A stretch of 64,000 bases of DNA from Topomyia yanbarensis. Taxonomy: Eukaryota; Arthropoda; Insecta; Diptera; Culicidae. Of this stretch, positions 22,336 through 33,989 are shown one piece after another. Position numbers and translations under genes: made by a program. The notes under the pieces were generated by a model that saw only the letters and a list, made by a program, of their open reading frames with translations, was not told the origin of the DNA and did no database searches. The stretch's first letter is position 1. Each line of letters starts with the position of its first letter. The stretch lies in NCBI RefSeq assembly GCF_030247195.1, contig NC_080670.1, positions 99,658,336-99,722,335 of the forward strand, written 5' to 3'.

Positions 22336-22965
22336 ATGTTTTTCGTGTCAAGAATTGCAAGAGAATACGATAAGGAAACAGGTGAAATAACGAAAGACCT
22401 CTTGAAAACTGCTATCAAGATGGCTAAAATGAAAAATTGTCTGAAATTCCTACTGAACTGTCGGAAGTGCAAACTTGTGCCAAAATGTTTGTGCTACAAG
22501 GTTGGTGTTTCTCTACACAGCAATATATCGCGCCAAGAGCTGAACATTCTGGAACACCGTCAGAAAATCAGAATTATCAGCCTTATCATTCGGGACACCA
22601 AGCGTTTATTAGAGCAACTGAAGAACAGAAAGCGGCAACTCTATGGAGTGGTACAAAGAGCGCTAAAAGAGGAAGATTGGAGAACTGTACAAGTGATGGT
22701 GGAGAAAAATGCAACGAATGTGTACAACAAGACAAAACGTTCTGAAATAGATAAACTCAGCAACCTGAAGCGAAAAAAGATTAAAGAGATCAGCCAGCAG
22801 CCGGAATGGATAGAAAATACAACGAGCTATGAAATCCCCGACTACTTGGAACGAACTCTTCTTCTTGGACCCAACTTCAATATACAGACAAAAAGCTCCA
22901 TCCCATACGTGAAACTTGTCGCCGATGTAGAGACAGCAAAACAGAACAACAGAACCACAAGCTGA
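22336..22965 (+). pseudogene. PLE copy B: N-terminal region
   Basis: 209 codons from an ATG preceded by agacacacg. The N-terminus is basic and rich in Cys (CLKFLLNCRKCKLVPKCLCYK), followed by a helical, Lys/Glu-rich region (RLLEQLKNRKRQLYGVVQRA) and the conserved PLE segment YVKLVADVET. It precedes the RT and has no separate known catalysis. The frame is lost near 22945 and continues one frame over as ADEIRAEVSTIISNYVNYQN. The start is the most upstream ATG after the terminal repeat and is a guess. Confidence 0.75.
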
Positions 22966-24039
22966 CGAAATTAGAGCAGAGGTTTCTACCATCATATCCA
23001 ACTACGTCAACTATCAAAACCAACCACGAACGAAAGAGAACGATTGGATACACAAAGATACAGTGCGCAGCAAGAAGTTCTTGCGAGAAAACCCAGACCT
23101 ATATGTTGCAAAGGCCGACAAAGGAAATAAAACCGTCCTGATATCAGCCACCGAGTACCACCAAAAATGACAGAAATGGTAAATGACCCATCTACTTATA
23201 AGCAGCGCAAGGACAATCCTACGAACAGAGTGCTAAAAAGGCTAAACAGCATTGTGGTTAGACCAACACATTGACAAAGCCACCAAATACAGACTTAAAG
23301 TGTACAACTGCGCACCACCGCGGATCTATGGTCTTCCTAAAATCCATAAGGAAAACTGCCCCCTCCGACCGGTAGTGTCCACCATTGGCTCAGCAACGTA
23401 CCGTATGGCTCAGTACCTTTCGGGAATATTGAACAATTTAGTGGGAAAGACAGAGTACCATGTTCGCAATAGCTTTGATTTCGCAGAAGAGATTTCTAAG
23501 ATACGGGTACCGGAAGGATGTGTACTATACTCGTTGGATGTGGTGGCCCTGTACACAAATGTGCCTGTAGACAAAGTGTACGAGTATGTTGAGGAACGTT
23601 GGAACGAACTACAATACATTAACAATCCCATAGGACAGCTTCAAACAGGCGATGAAAAGTCCTAGAAGCGTCATTTTTTCAATACGATGGAAAGTGTTAT
23701 GACCAAATATTCGGAGTACCGATGGGATCCCCACTTTCTCCCGTCGTTGCCAATATAGTGATGGAGAGGCTAGAGAGAGAAGCGATAGAAAGATTGAAAC
23801 AAAAAAATATTTCGCTGGTAGTGTATCGAAGGTATGTGGATGATTGTTTTCTGGTGGGTAAGGAGAATGAGATCGATGCTGTCATCCAGGAGTTCGAAAA
23901 AGATCACAACAGCATAAAATTCACAGTGGAAAAGGAAGACAATGAATCTATCTGGTTCTTGGATCTCCTATTAACTAGAACTAGAAGAATAGATAAAAAA
24001 TGGCTCTCAAAACAGACAACAGGACGATACCTTGATTAG
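22966..24039 (+). pseudogene. PLE copy B: reverse transcriptase
   Basis: Blocks in order: FLRENPDLYVAKADKGNKTV near 23080-23140; RIYGLPKIHKENCPLRPVV near 23320; LYSLDVVALYTNVPVDK near 23530 (motif A); MGSPLSPVVANIVME at 23722 (motif B); YRRYVDDCFLVGKENEI near 23830 (motif C with both Asp); and FLDLLLTRT near 23960. PLE RTs are related to telomerase RTs. Frameshifts at about 23168, 23250 and 23665-23720 break it into frames 23252-23665 and 23722-24039. All catalytic residues are present. Confidence 0.85.
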
Positions 24040-24792
24040 ACATCAGAGAGTCCACACACCCACAAAACGAATACCGCAATCGCATTATTCGACCGACCGC
24101 TAAAGCTTACTGATGCGGGGAAGAGAGAGGTAAGCATAAAAAAAGCGTCGGATATCCAGCGCAACAACAACTACCCGGAACACTTCATAAAGCGTGTACT
24201 GAAACAGAGGGTACACTCACTATACAACACACTGCAAACCAGGAGTACAGACGAGCAAACAGCTAAGTACATTTCCATCCCATACATCCCCTTCCTAAGC
24301 GAGAAGATAGGAAAAGTGTTACGCAAGAATGACATCATCGCAGCGTACCAACCGACCGACAAAATTAAAAACACTATCTTTACTATGTTGAAGTACAGGA
24401 TCCCAAAGATGCAACAGACCAATGTGGTCTACAGCATTCCGTGTGGTGGATGCGACAATAGGGAGTACATAGGACAGACATCGCAAACTCTGGAGAAACG
24501 CATTGCCCAGCATAAAAATTCAATTCGCACGAGCACCTCTATAACCGGCCTAACGCAGCATGCGAGAGAATGTGGACATCAGTTAGTTTTCAACAGAACG
24601 CGTGTATTGGAGAGAATCAACAATGATTCCAATAGGCTGACTGCTGAGGTTCTCCACATCCAGCTGCGAGAGGAGAGAGCGGTGAATCTTCAACGTGACG
24701 CAGCTAGCTTCTCTAGCAAGTATAATGGACTTCTCAACAAGCTACGATCAACACAGCAATTCACAGGAGAGGAGGAAGCAACGACGCTGTAG
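24040..24792 (+). pseudogene. PLE copy B: linker and GIY-YIG endonuclease
   Basis: The linker (24040-24315) is out of frame with both neighbours. The open frame 24316-24792 starts MLRKNDIIAAYQPTDKIKN and carries VVYSIPCGGCDNREYIGQTS, LEKRIAQHKNSIR, HARECGH and the C-terminal helix NRLTAEVLHI. It is almost collinear with copy A. It ends at TTL, then a short gap leads to the 3' terminal repeat. Confidence 0.85.
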
Positions 24793-24818
24793 GTTTAGTT
24801 TAAATTTGTTTCCCCATT

Positions 24819-24878
24819 GCGATAGCAAGAGGCAAATGGGGTTAAATGTAAGTCGTGATCGTTTTTAACGTAAATTGT
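24819..24878 (+). repeat. Shortened PLE terminal repeat, copy B 3' end
   Basis: The first 60 bp of the 204-bp repeat (gcgatagcaagaggcaaatg …), then an abrupt jump to the PLE leader, so about 145 bp are missing. Confidence 0.75.
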
Positions 24879-24910
24879 AAATTTACCAACGGTGACCAAA
24901 AATAGAAAAC

Positions 24911-25436
24911 AAGTATAATAATTAGAAGCCTGATAGTGCAAGGAAGTGTAGATTCAATCGCGAAAAAGTGGAAATAATTCGGCTTTATTGATAATTGAAG
25001 ATTATATTGATATTGAAGATTTTTGCGAATGAATTTTTGATAATGAGAATGTTTTGTGTTCAGAAATTCCGAGCTAAAATTCGTAGTCAATTTCAGGAAA
25101 TGTGAGATTACTTTCGTTCGAATTTTAATTTTCTGTAAACCTTTAAAAGCTGGTAAATTAATTTCCACTACCAATTCGTCAAATTTAATGATGAAATTAC
25201 TGAACAAGTCAGCAATCCTCATCTGAAAATTTGCTGAGTGTTTTTGACGTTTGGATAAAAAGGGAATATTGCGGAGAGTTTGGTAACAGAATTGGTTTAC
25301 TAAATTGACTACCGAATGGCTTGCTGTTGAAAACCCAAGTAAAATTTTCCAATACTCAATAATTCAAACTAAGTGTGTAATCTATGCATGTTTGGTGGAG
25401 CAAATTAATAGGCATTTGAGCATTACACTAATATTA
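24911..25436. other. Non-coding stretch
   Basis: About 525 bp. A minus frame (24842-25222, 126 codons) shows no domain and partly overlaps the PLE tail. Nothing recognisable. Confidence 0.4.
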
Positions 25437-25677
25437 GGACACTTTTTATTAAAAATGTCCTCGAGAATGATTTGAAGACAACGTTGATTTTATTATGGCA
25501 AAGATTGGATTAAGGCGGAAAATAGTAAAATACTGGTGTTTAAACGCAACGAAAACTTAATTTTCACCCTGCTATTTACGACAATGAGATGAAGAAAGAT
25601 GGCAGACGCTGCTTTAACCAAAGGCTTCAAATGAGTAGGGTTATAATATAATTAGGATGAAAATAGTCTCAACATCC
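25437..25677. mobile_element. TA-flanked MITE, copy 2 of the 31670 family
   Basis: TA at 25435-25436 and 25678-25679. The right end (reverse complement ggatgttgagactattttca) resembles the right end of 31670-31988. The interior shares gatggcagac-ctgct and ccaa-ggcttcaaatg with that copy. The left terminal repeat is weak. Confidence 0.55.
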
Positions 25678-25849
25678 TATCAGTCTAATAATCATTTAAG
25701 TGGTTACACCACAGTAGAATTTTTAAAAAGTCGAATTTATATTTATTACTGTAAAATGTGTTTTAGGATGTTAAAATGGAAGACGAATACGATATATAAA
25801 TGTTAAAATTATCAATTATTCCGCAACGCCTTCTGCGTAAACCTCAAAC

Positions 25850-26180
25850 CCACTTTTTTGAGTTGGCTGGAAATACAAGTCGAACAAATGGCTTTTGATT
25901 GTTGTGAAATTTTCACAGCTTATTCGAAATTGATTTCTCCAGCAAAGGATTTAAATTTCTTATTGCTTAATTTTTGTTAAATTAAAAATTTATTTCGATT
26001 TTAATGGTATTTTCGGCGTTTTTTTTTCACTTAATAGTGCACCATTTCGCGAAAAAGCAAAAAAAATCCTACGTAAGCCGCTTGCCACTGTCATAAGAAA
26101 TCAGAAAAAATATTTTTTTGGCTCTAGGTTTAAAATTACGGGAGATAGTTTTCAGGCCGTGGACCTACCTAAAAACATGG
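25850..26180 (+). repeat. Dispersed repeat related to 5340-5700 (inverse)
   Basis: Shares with 5340-5700, in opposite orientation, the blocks cgcgaaa, aaaaaatcctacgta and aca/acgggagatag in the same order and spacing. No coding capacity. Confidence 0.55.
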
Positions 26181-26268
26181 GGAAATGCTGCACAGTTGCC
26201 ATCTTGTGATGAAATTACTAGAAAAAATATTTTTCTGATCCAATACATCTATCTATCTTCTATATATA

Positions 26269-27892
26269 CACTGCTGGCCAATAAAATAGATGTGAGATAA
26301 AAATACATGAAATTTTGAGTTTTCTCTAAAAATCTTTTTTTATTCCAATATTTTATAGTTAGGCACAGTCGTAAATATGAAAAATAACACATTTATTTGT
26401 AAATTAATTGTTATGCTTTACCGGAACTCTCTCTTCCCCATGAAATCCAAAAAAACACCTGGTCAATGAAATAGGTGTATAGTAATCCATTGCATTAAAT
26501 TTTTTTAAATCCTATGATTTTAAGACTTTAATATTTTTATCAACTAGTAGCCTGTGTAACCTCCCTTATTCAACCAAATTTTATCCATTCGCCTTGGCAT
26601 TGAGTCATTCAAACGCTGATAAGTTTCCGTTGGCATAGTGTACCATTCCTTTTAAGCTGCTTCCCACAAACGACCCTTATTTCTGAAATTTTTACCGGAT
26701 AACTTCTTTTTAAGTACATTCCGTAGATTTTCTACGGGATTAATGACAGGAGATTGGTAGGGTCCGAAATTATAGTCACTTTATTATTCCGAAATCATTC
26801 CTTTACATACTTCGATGTGTGTTTTCGATAAATATCTTGCTGAAACTGCCATATAAAGGCACATTATCTTCGGCATAGGACTGCATAACATCCTTTAGGA
26901 TGTCCATCCTTTAGCCTTGCATTGGAATCTTGCCATTATAGTGGTGTTGCGAAAAATAGGACCAGCGCCATTCCACGAAAAGTAGCCCCAAGCCTCATTG
27001 TTCTCGCCTCCGTGCTTTACCATATTTTGCGTGTGTCGCAGATCAAACTTTTTGCACTTTGGACGTCTAACGTTTCGTTGTGTGTCGGAGGAGAACAGGT
27101 TTATCTTTGATTCGTCCCTCTGAAGGATATGTCGCCATTTTTTGATTCCTTCTGAACCAGGCCCATTAACGGTGTTGAAAAGTAAATTGCATATTTCTGC
27201 GAAGTCTTTTGCTTCGCAATAGTGGAACCTTTTTAGCAATTCTTTCTGGAAGATTGGAGTTTTAAAGCCTACGGCGAACTGTTCTCGGACTTACCACATC
27301 TCCAATTTGTGCTGTAATAGTCCTGGATGACGCGAATTATTTTCGCTAATAATGCAATACAATGGTCAGCTGCTGTAGATGTTTTCTTGTTTTTTTGCGT
27401 GTTTCTTTTTTCAAAGGTTTTAAGGCATTTGTAAAGAAGTTTTCGGAATGCCAAAGTGTATTCGCGATTTATTTGTACGTCTTATCTTCTTTAGCAAAAT
27501 TTCTAAGCAAAACTCGTTCCACTTGAGTACAGTGAGATGCTCGACCCATTCTATAACAAATCTTTGACTTATTCAACATTTAAAAACATTTGTTAGCACG
27601 CAGAATACAAACTTTACCAAATTAAACATATAATGGTATTTAGTAAAATGATAACCAGTTAATATATTTCCCACACCTATTATATTGACCACACAAAAAA
27701 GCCTGCGGCAGTCTTGTTTTGCATCTTGACAAAGATTGCAAATATAATCAGCGCCAACAATCCACTAGTAACTTGACAGATACCAAGGGTTGTGTGTGCA
27801 GTAGGTGTGATTGAGATTGCTGTAACTTGGTATGTGTAATTGAGAGAAAAACAAAATAATCTATAGCACACCTATTTTATTGGCCAGCAGTG
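26269..27892 (-). mobile_element. Tc1-type transposon, inactive
   Basis: Ends are CACTGCTGGCCAATAAAATA and its inverse TATTTTATTGGCCAGCAGTG, with TA on both sides (26267-26268 and 27893-27894). At 1,624 bp it is the normal length for Tc1 elements. The transposase lies on the minus strand and is broken. The long perfect terminal match suggests moderate age, although the gene is already dead. Confidence 0.9.
26580..27560 (-). pseudogene. Tc1 transposase, multiple stops and frameshifts
   Basis: The best-preserved block, 27239-26895, reads ILQRDESKINLFSSDT (first catalytic Asp), VRRPK, VKHGGENNEAWGYFSWNGAGPI. This is the central DDE signature of Tc1 transposases. The N-terminal DNA-binding part is recognisable on minus at about 27560-27270 in other frames. 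The C-terminal PNLNPIENLW-like block is recognisable near 26770-26740 as a damaged ISCH-S-RRKSTE reading. The second catalytic region (normally DNDPKHTS) is altered near 26810. At least five lesions exclude activity. Confidence 0.85.
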
Positions 27893-27899
27893 TATAAAA

Positions 27900-28110
27900 G
27901 TCAATGTTTGTATGTATATGATTTATAGACTCCCAAACGGCTTAACCGATTGCCGTGAAAATTTGTACATAGTAGGCGTTTGTTATGGAGCGTGTCTGTG
28001 TGCTATTGGTTGGGGATTATCTGCCCGCCAGATGGCCCTTCGGAACAAATTGTGTGTTTCCTCCTATTTCGATGAAAGTCGCAGCAACGCGCGATGGGTA
28101 TTAGCAAGTA
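27900..28110 (+). repeat. Dispersed repeat with 'ccgattgccgtgaaaat' core
   Basis: The block with gactcccaaacggcttaacc and, 130 bp on, gtcgcagcaacgcgcgatgg is a motif pair seen in widespread insect repeats. It ends in gggtattag-caagt, faintly like a Helitron 3' end, but I see no hairpin and do not assign a class. Confidence 0.35.
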
Positions 28111-29204
28111 TGTTGTAAATTCCTTTCAACAACATTTCAACTCATCCCTTTATTGTGCCAAGAAAATTCCGAAATATGCCCATTTGTTCGAGCTCTACAG
28201 TAGTGTAACCCCTTAATGCTGTTCAGCGATTTTGAACTGGAAGCTGCCAATTCAAACATCTTTACTATTCCCAGAAGGTAAACCATGGATACTTAGCATG
28301 AAAGCCGAGTTAAATATTCGAACACTGATGTGAAGCGAACTAAATTTGGTTCCCTTGGGGGTAAAGAGGAAACTATTTTATTCTCATCTGCCAACTGAGC
28401 AATTTATATCCGTTGCTCCACCAGATTATGATGAGGTAATAGCAGAGCATCTAATAAAGGTTTGCTCTGTCACAAGCAAGAGGATTCAGTAATGAGAGCA
28501 TGTGGTTTCTCTCTGCTCTCCTAGTTACTGGGCAAAAAATGCGCACCAAAATAAAACTCATGTTATATGCGGGTAAAATATTTCTCTATCTCTTCGTTGC
28601 AAAGATGAGTAAAATGAAGCCTGGGCAGCTCTGCTTCAGCAGAATCCAATCAGACTGATTGCAATAACTTCAGTTCTAGAGCTGATCCTTGTAACTGTAA
28701 ATGCTCAAATGAAAGGCAATAGTCACATTTATTAGCCTTACTTCTTTTTGCGAGCATCTCTTGCCTCAATCAAAAGTTATAGCTGTTTACAAACGTTGTT
28801 GTCCACAAACAACATGGGCATGAATGGGTTGATTCATTGATATCCCATACATAGGGGTGCTTTTTATTCCCCACACGATTTTTTTTAAATCCTCCCAAGT
28901 TTCTTTTTGTTTCAAAACCAAAAGCCGTCCGTAAGCTGTTCATATAATGATCAATTTAAATAAATTTTCCTAACGTCGCGGAATCGAAAAGATTAAATTT
29001 TTAAAATGACAGTTTTGCAATCTTATCGCTATCTTGTTTTTTACCGCAATAACCACTCGATCAAAAAAAAATTAAAAATATTTTCAAACAACTTTTCATG
29101 TTCTAAAGTAGGTAAAATCCCAAGAACACAATTAGCTGCATAGCAGTTCTTCTAAAATTAGGTTTGGTCGGTGAGGTACGAGTTTTTTTTTATTTTCCTG
29201 GAAA
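28111..29204. other. Non-coding stretch
   Basis: About 1.1 kb with no defensible frame, terminal repeats or known motif. Confidence 0.4.
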
Positions 29205-29366
29205 TGGTATTCCGCGAAATGGTTTTTCCGGGAAATGATACATTTCGGGAAATAGTTTTTCGGGAAATGATACATTCCGGAAAATGATTTTCCGGGAAAT
29301 GGTACATTCCGGGAAACGATATTCCGGAGTATGGTACATTCCGGGAAATAGTTTTCCGGTAAATGA
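29205..29366 (+). repeat. Minisatellite of TTCCGGGAA units, second array
   Basis: Units such as ttccgggaaatggtaca repeat about nine times. They are the reverse complement of those at 4174-4372. Perfect TTCCGGGAA palindromes occur about four times. Frames on the minus strand are periodicity artefacts. Confidence 0.9.
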
Positions 29367-30654
29367 CGTACAACCCATTACACCGTATAACATATGCAGA
29401 GCTGATTTGTCCCGAAAAGAACATTTGCAATGGTTCCATTCGGGCTGACTAAATTTCAGTATTTCAATAAGAACATGTATTTTCTACTTTCAATCTAAGA
29501 ACTGGTTGAAACCGATGCAACAATGATCTTGTGTCCGTTTCCAGACGATGGTGACGAATGAATGTGAAGAATATTTTGAAGGCGCCGGTAGATACATAAT
29601 GATGAGATACGTTTGCTTTTCTACCCTGCTGTTAGACTGAGGAGATCGGCTTATATAACCCGAACCAGTCTAGTTTTGCCCCGCTTCAGTATACCGTTAT
29701 CTATTACTTAGCCTTATATAAATCCGAGAAAATAAATATCAAATCAATGGATCATCATAATGAATACACTAGATCATAATAACTATCATAATTAGGATGA
29801 CCAAACGTCTTGGCTTCCCAGGACATGCACTTGTTTTCAACTGAATATTCCTGTGTCCTGGGATGTCGGGAAAACGATTGATTTGTCCTGGTTTTTTCAA
29901 TAAGCCTAACATATTTGCTTTCTTTGATTTTTATTTACTCTGGTCCAGTTTGCAGTTACGGTCGACCGCAACGATAACTGCAACGCTAACTCACTCTCTA
30001 GTAGAATACGAGGAAGAAAGCCTAATATACTCGGATCTATTTTCAATCATCTCTTGCCAGAGAATAGCTCCATTTGCTGGAAGTCCGGAAACATGTTTTC
30101 AGTCTATAAAAATGGAAATAATTGAGACATCGTGAGACTTTATTGACCGCTGTCTTAAACTAAGTAAGATGCTTGTATTGAACAAAGGAAGATTTTTCGG
30201 ATAGATGAAAAAAAGCAAAACAAATTTTAGTTGATTCCTGATTCAATTCATGATTTCACGAAAAATGAGACCTGCTTGAAATGACCATAAATAGTGCCGA
30301 ATTTCACACGGACGGCTGGAACAGGTTGGTGCTCTCACCTTTCTCCAGGAGCGTCAGGATATGAACGCTCAACTTATCCAGCCGACACATTAGTGAACTT
30401 CTTCGCTTCGTCTTTTACTGTGCATTTCCTTCATGCATTCATTGACAATTCACCAATTGACCACCACCACAGATCAATGGATAATTGTGATTGAGATGAT
30501 TTGCAGCAACCCATAATTACTTCTACGCTAGGAATACTAATGGGAAGATACTTGGGTCCGCTGATGTTTCTGCAAATATATCCAACAATAACTTGAAACC
30601 TTCGCTGTCTGTGGTGTAGCAAAAATTCGAATGGTATTCTGGCAGAGCTAAAAT
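29367..30654. other. Non-coding stretch with a possible core promoter
   Basis: Mostly anonymous sequence. At 29652-29658 TATATAA is followed at 29686 by TCAGT, an arthropod initiator match, about 35 bp downstream. The part at 30290-30650 is richer in GC and has frames of 60-66 codons on both strands with no recognisable domain. No gene called. Confidence 0.35.
29652..29690 (+). promoter_or_regulatory. Possible TATA plus initiator
   Basis: TATATAA (29652-29658) and TCAGT (29686-29690). The spacing is slightly long for an insect core promoter, and no downstream coding sequence supports it. Weak call. Confidence 0.15.
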
Positions 30655-30809
30655 ACCCGGGGGAAGAAGTTTAGAAGTTTATTTGTTGTCGTCAAACAAG
30701 AGTAGACCGTTTTGTTACAACGATAAAATATAGTATACACTTAAAAATAAAATACTAATAACTAAACTAAACACTATCTGGTTTACATAACACAACTTTA
30801 GGATGTTCT

Positions 30810-31669
30810 TTATAAGCGAATAGAATTGAAATATTTTTTTAATTTGCTTTTTGTCATTGTTAAGTCAATAGCTTCGCAGTGCTTGTTGTAAGTTGCCATC
30901 ATCTGATTTAATGGTCCAAACTTGGCATAATTTGTACGATAATTGTTTGTTATAAATGTATTTCGGATTCGTAACTGCCGGGAAGGTATATAAAAATTAA
31001 GTTTAGATAGAAGTTCGACTGAATCAATACGACACGAAATGTTATCGTTTAGAAATGAAACCATTGCATATTCTCGGCGCTCTTTTAGTGTTTGGATGTT
31101 AATGAGCATACGGCGAGCTTTATAAGATGGGAGAGGAAGTCGTGTCCAACCTATTTTGCGAAGTGCAAACAATAAAAATTGCCTTTGTACTGATTCTATT
31201 ATTTCTTCATGTGTGATTGAGAAAGGTGACCAAACTATGCTACAATATTCCAATATTGACCTTACATACGAGATGTATAATGTTTTAATAGTATATGGAT
31301 CATTAAAATTGTAACTAAAACGCTTTATAAATCCAAGCATGTTATTTGCTCTATTGATGATTGTGTTCTAATGGTCAATGAATGTTAATTTTGAATCTAG
31401 AATGACTCCCAAATCTTTAACTCTTTCGCACTTTTGTACCACTTGATTTCCTAGAGTGATTGAAATGTCAGGTGTATTTCGTTTTCTACTAAAAGTTATT
31501 GCATTACATTTTTTTACGTTTAGTTGCAGAAGGCTTTTGTTACACCAGATGTAAAACATATGTATTTCTTCCTATAATATCTTTATGTCTTGTTCGTTCC
31601 TAATTTCTAAAAAGAGCTTCATGTCATCGGCATAGATAAGAACTTTTATGTTTTTGAGAATGAATAATA
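30810..31669 (-). pseudogene. CR1-like ORF2: RT palm YADD and C-terminus
   Basis: In minus order: VLIYADDMKLFLEI near 31635-31600 (catalytic YADD), a stop near 31577, then LLQLNVKKCNAITFSRKRN and VKDLGVILDSKLTF at 31559-31368, another stop near 31367, then ISYVRSILEYCSIVWSP and QRQFLLFALRKIG at 31340-30810, ending NSIRL. Only two nonsense codons interrupt the part. The 3' untranslated region is about 145 bp, to 30665. Confidence 0.85.
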
Positions 31670-31988
31670 GGGTGAAGTGCCTATTTTCACCATACTAAGG
31701 AGGGCGCCTCACTGATTCATTAATTACTCGGCCTACAAACAATGGAATGCGTACAAATTGGCATCAACAGCTTTGCTTCGTTGTTAAGTACCAAGATAAT
31801 AACATACATGCGCTGAAAACAGTAAAATTCTCGTGTTTGAGCGCAACGAAAACACGAATCGAGTGCCCCTATTGTTGCGCTAGCATTTGACTCAATGCGT
31901 TAAACAAAGATGGCAGACACTGCTCTAACCAACGGCTTCAAATGGGTAGCGTGATAATAGAAACATGGCGATAATGGGCTCATCACCC
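31670..31988. mobile_element. TA-flanked MITE, 319 bp, inside the LINE
   Basis: Ends GGGTGAAGTGCCTATTTTC and, inverted, GGGTGATGAGCCCATTATC, with TA at 31668-31669 and 31989-31990. Excising it joins FVNDI to LFILKN of the RT in frame, which fixes the boundaries. No coding capacity. A diverged relative is at 25437-25677. Confidence 0.85.
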
Positions 31989-32546
31989 TATGTCGTTTAC
32001 GAATAAAATGAACAAAAGAGGGCCTAGATGGAAGCCTTCAGGAACGCCTGATGTGACTTGAATGGGATTCGATTTCTTCCCTTTAAATCTAACTATTTGT
32101 TGACGGTTAGTTAAATATGATTCGAGCCATTTGAGAAGACCTGGTTCAATTCCTAATTTTTTCAGTTTGAGTAATAGCAAGTGTATGTCGATACGATCAA
32201 ATGCCTTGCTAAAGTCTGTGTAAAGAGCTTCAATGTAGTTTCCATTTTCCATTGCAATCAATGAGTAGTTGACGAATTCTAGTAAATTTGTATTAGTTGA
32301 ACGTCCTTTGAAGAACCCATACTGCATGTTAGTAATTTTGTTTTTGATTTGATTGAATAGTTTTTCATTAACGATTGCTTCAAAGAGTTTAGGCATACAT
32401 GACAGAATGGCAATTCCACGGTAGTTACATATGTCAGATTTTTCGCCACTTTTAAAAATGGGTACCAGGTACGAGCTTTTCCATAAATGGGGGAAAATGC
32501 CAGATTCAAGCGACATGTTAAAAAGCCAAAACAGAGGAGCTGTGAG
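31989..32546 (-). pseudogene. CR1-like ORF2: RT fingers and palm, motifs A and B
   Basis: Open for 177 codons and beyond. It contains SGIFPHLWKSSYLVPIFKSG, NYRGIAILSCMPKLFEAI, MQYGFFKGRSTNTNLLEF, ALYTDFSKAFDRIDI (motif A with Asp and AFD), LESYLTNRQQIVRFKG and VTSGVPEGFHLGPLLFILF (motif B). No stop in this part. It continues through the MITE to the YADD block and, upstream, through the hAT-like element to 35265. Confidence 0.88.
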
Positions 32547-32848
32547 CAGTGCAGTAAAATTTCATTTCATTCAATCGAAACTGAATGAACGCAGTCAATC
32601 AGTCGTCTACGGCAGCATTCACATTCATTTAACGCATCAGTTGCTGTTGATCTGAAGCTGGGTTCATGGCACATCACTCACCGCTGCTTTCAAATGAGTC
32701 GCAATTCATATTCAACCTCCTTCGTTTGATCCTCTCAAATGAATAGATCCGCTTTCAATTTACCCAGTGAGCACCAGTCAAATGAGATCCGGGTAAACCT
32801 AAGACAAAAAGAGACAACTGGCTTCGTATTTTTGGTTATCATGCCTCT

Positions 32849-33115
32849 CTTGTGCCAGATGACAGATGAGTGTATGCAGCTAGCGAGGTTGGCAGTGCAG
32901 CCAATTTCTTTGTCATATTTAGATATGTTGCTATAATACACATAATAATGACTGTTTTATTGACACACATTTCGCCAACATTTATCTGGTACTAATCAAT
33001 CCAACATTTTTGTCACATACTACATGTTTTTAGCAAATTTGACCAGCATAACAGCCTATTCATCAGAATCAAATTTGCAACAAAAATATTATAGAGATGA
33101 ACGTACTACCAAATA
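32849..33115 (+). repeat. Inner inverted repeat, left arm
   Basis: Pairs with 34428-34700. Shared blocks include tgacaaagaaattggctgca in the right arm and its complement here. Divergence is roughly 10 percent, with a 15-bp indel near the outer end. Confidence 0.8.
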
Positions 33116-33989
33116 GCATTTTTCATTGCAACCAGTTTCAATAAGCTGTTATTAGTAGATTCATTATTTTCGTCTGAACTCTGCGAATTTAAGAAATTTT
33201 GAAAAAAAAAATATGATAGCCGCAGTATGCTATCATAATTGTACGAAGCTGTCAAATTTATTGCTAAAATCAAATATGTAATTCAGCTATTTTTTGCACC
33301 TCTACCAATAGTTTCCTGTGTAAAATTCCGATGACATGGTGAAGAGGTAAAACACTCCCACGCTGGTTCTACAGGAACACATTACGAGCACAGTCTACAG
33401 ATACGAGAATCTTTTCTTTTTCAGAAAGAATTCGAAAAGGTTTTGCTCGATATGAATGCTATAAATAGGTCATATCGAAGGTGGGTTTATTGATTTGAGG
33501 TAACCAAAAGGCGCCATATTGGATTGATTGATTGCAAAATGTCCTCAATCATCAGTTTCCGTCATCTAGTGACCATCATTGCAAAAGCGATATAGATATA
33601 TATTGATCATGGTTTTTACTGTGGTGGTTACCCGAAACCGCCATCTTTGTTTTCAAAATGGCCTAAATTTATAAATTACGGTATTTTATGATTATTTTAA
33701 ATGATACCCATATTGATAGTTGTTTTCACAGTTTCTTGGTCACTATAGGCCGCAATCTTGGATTTCAAAATGGCCTAACCTCCTTTCAAATGGTATCCAT
33801 GTTACCCTCATCTCTGATTTAAAAATGACTTTAACCATCGAACTTGAGCTTGAGCTTGACCTTGTACGACCACCCCTAGCTGCTACTCCGTTATCGATCT
33901 AGACTAGCTGAAGTTGCACAGGGAATCAGTAGATAGTTATGCTTGGGATTAGGGAAACATCTTTCAATGTGCAACTCCTGGTAATCTTA

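Larger units (their letters stand above)
22060..24910 (+). mobile_element. Penelope-like element copy B, near full length
   Basis: Plus-strand PLE with the order pLTR, N-terminal region, RT, linker, GIY-YIG, shortened pLTR, and the first 30 or so bases of a following unit (acggtgaccaaaaatag at 24889). The last feature is the usual sign of PLE tandem copying. It stands head to head with copy A, so that the coding parts of A and B form an inverted repeat of about 1.8 kb per arm. It has frameshifts in the RT but retains the catalytic motifs. Confidence 0.85.

Noticed and set aside
29863..30135. 90-codon frame downstream of the TATA/initiator match
   Set aside because: No recognised motif or conserved feature, and the promoter match is weak.
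30431..30622. 63-codon minus frame with GCCKSSQSQLS
   Set aside because: Somewhat higher GC than surroundings but no domain, no splice context and an opposite frame of equal length.
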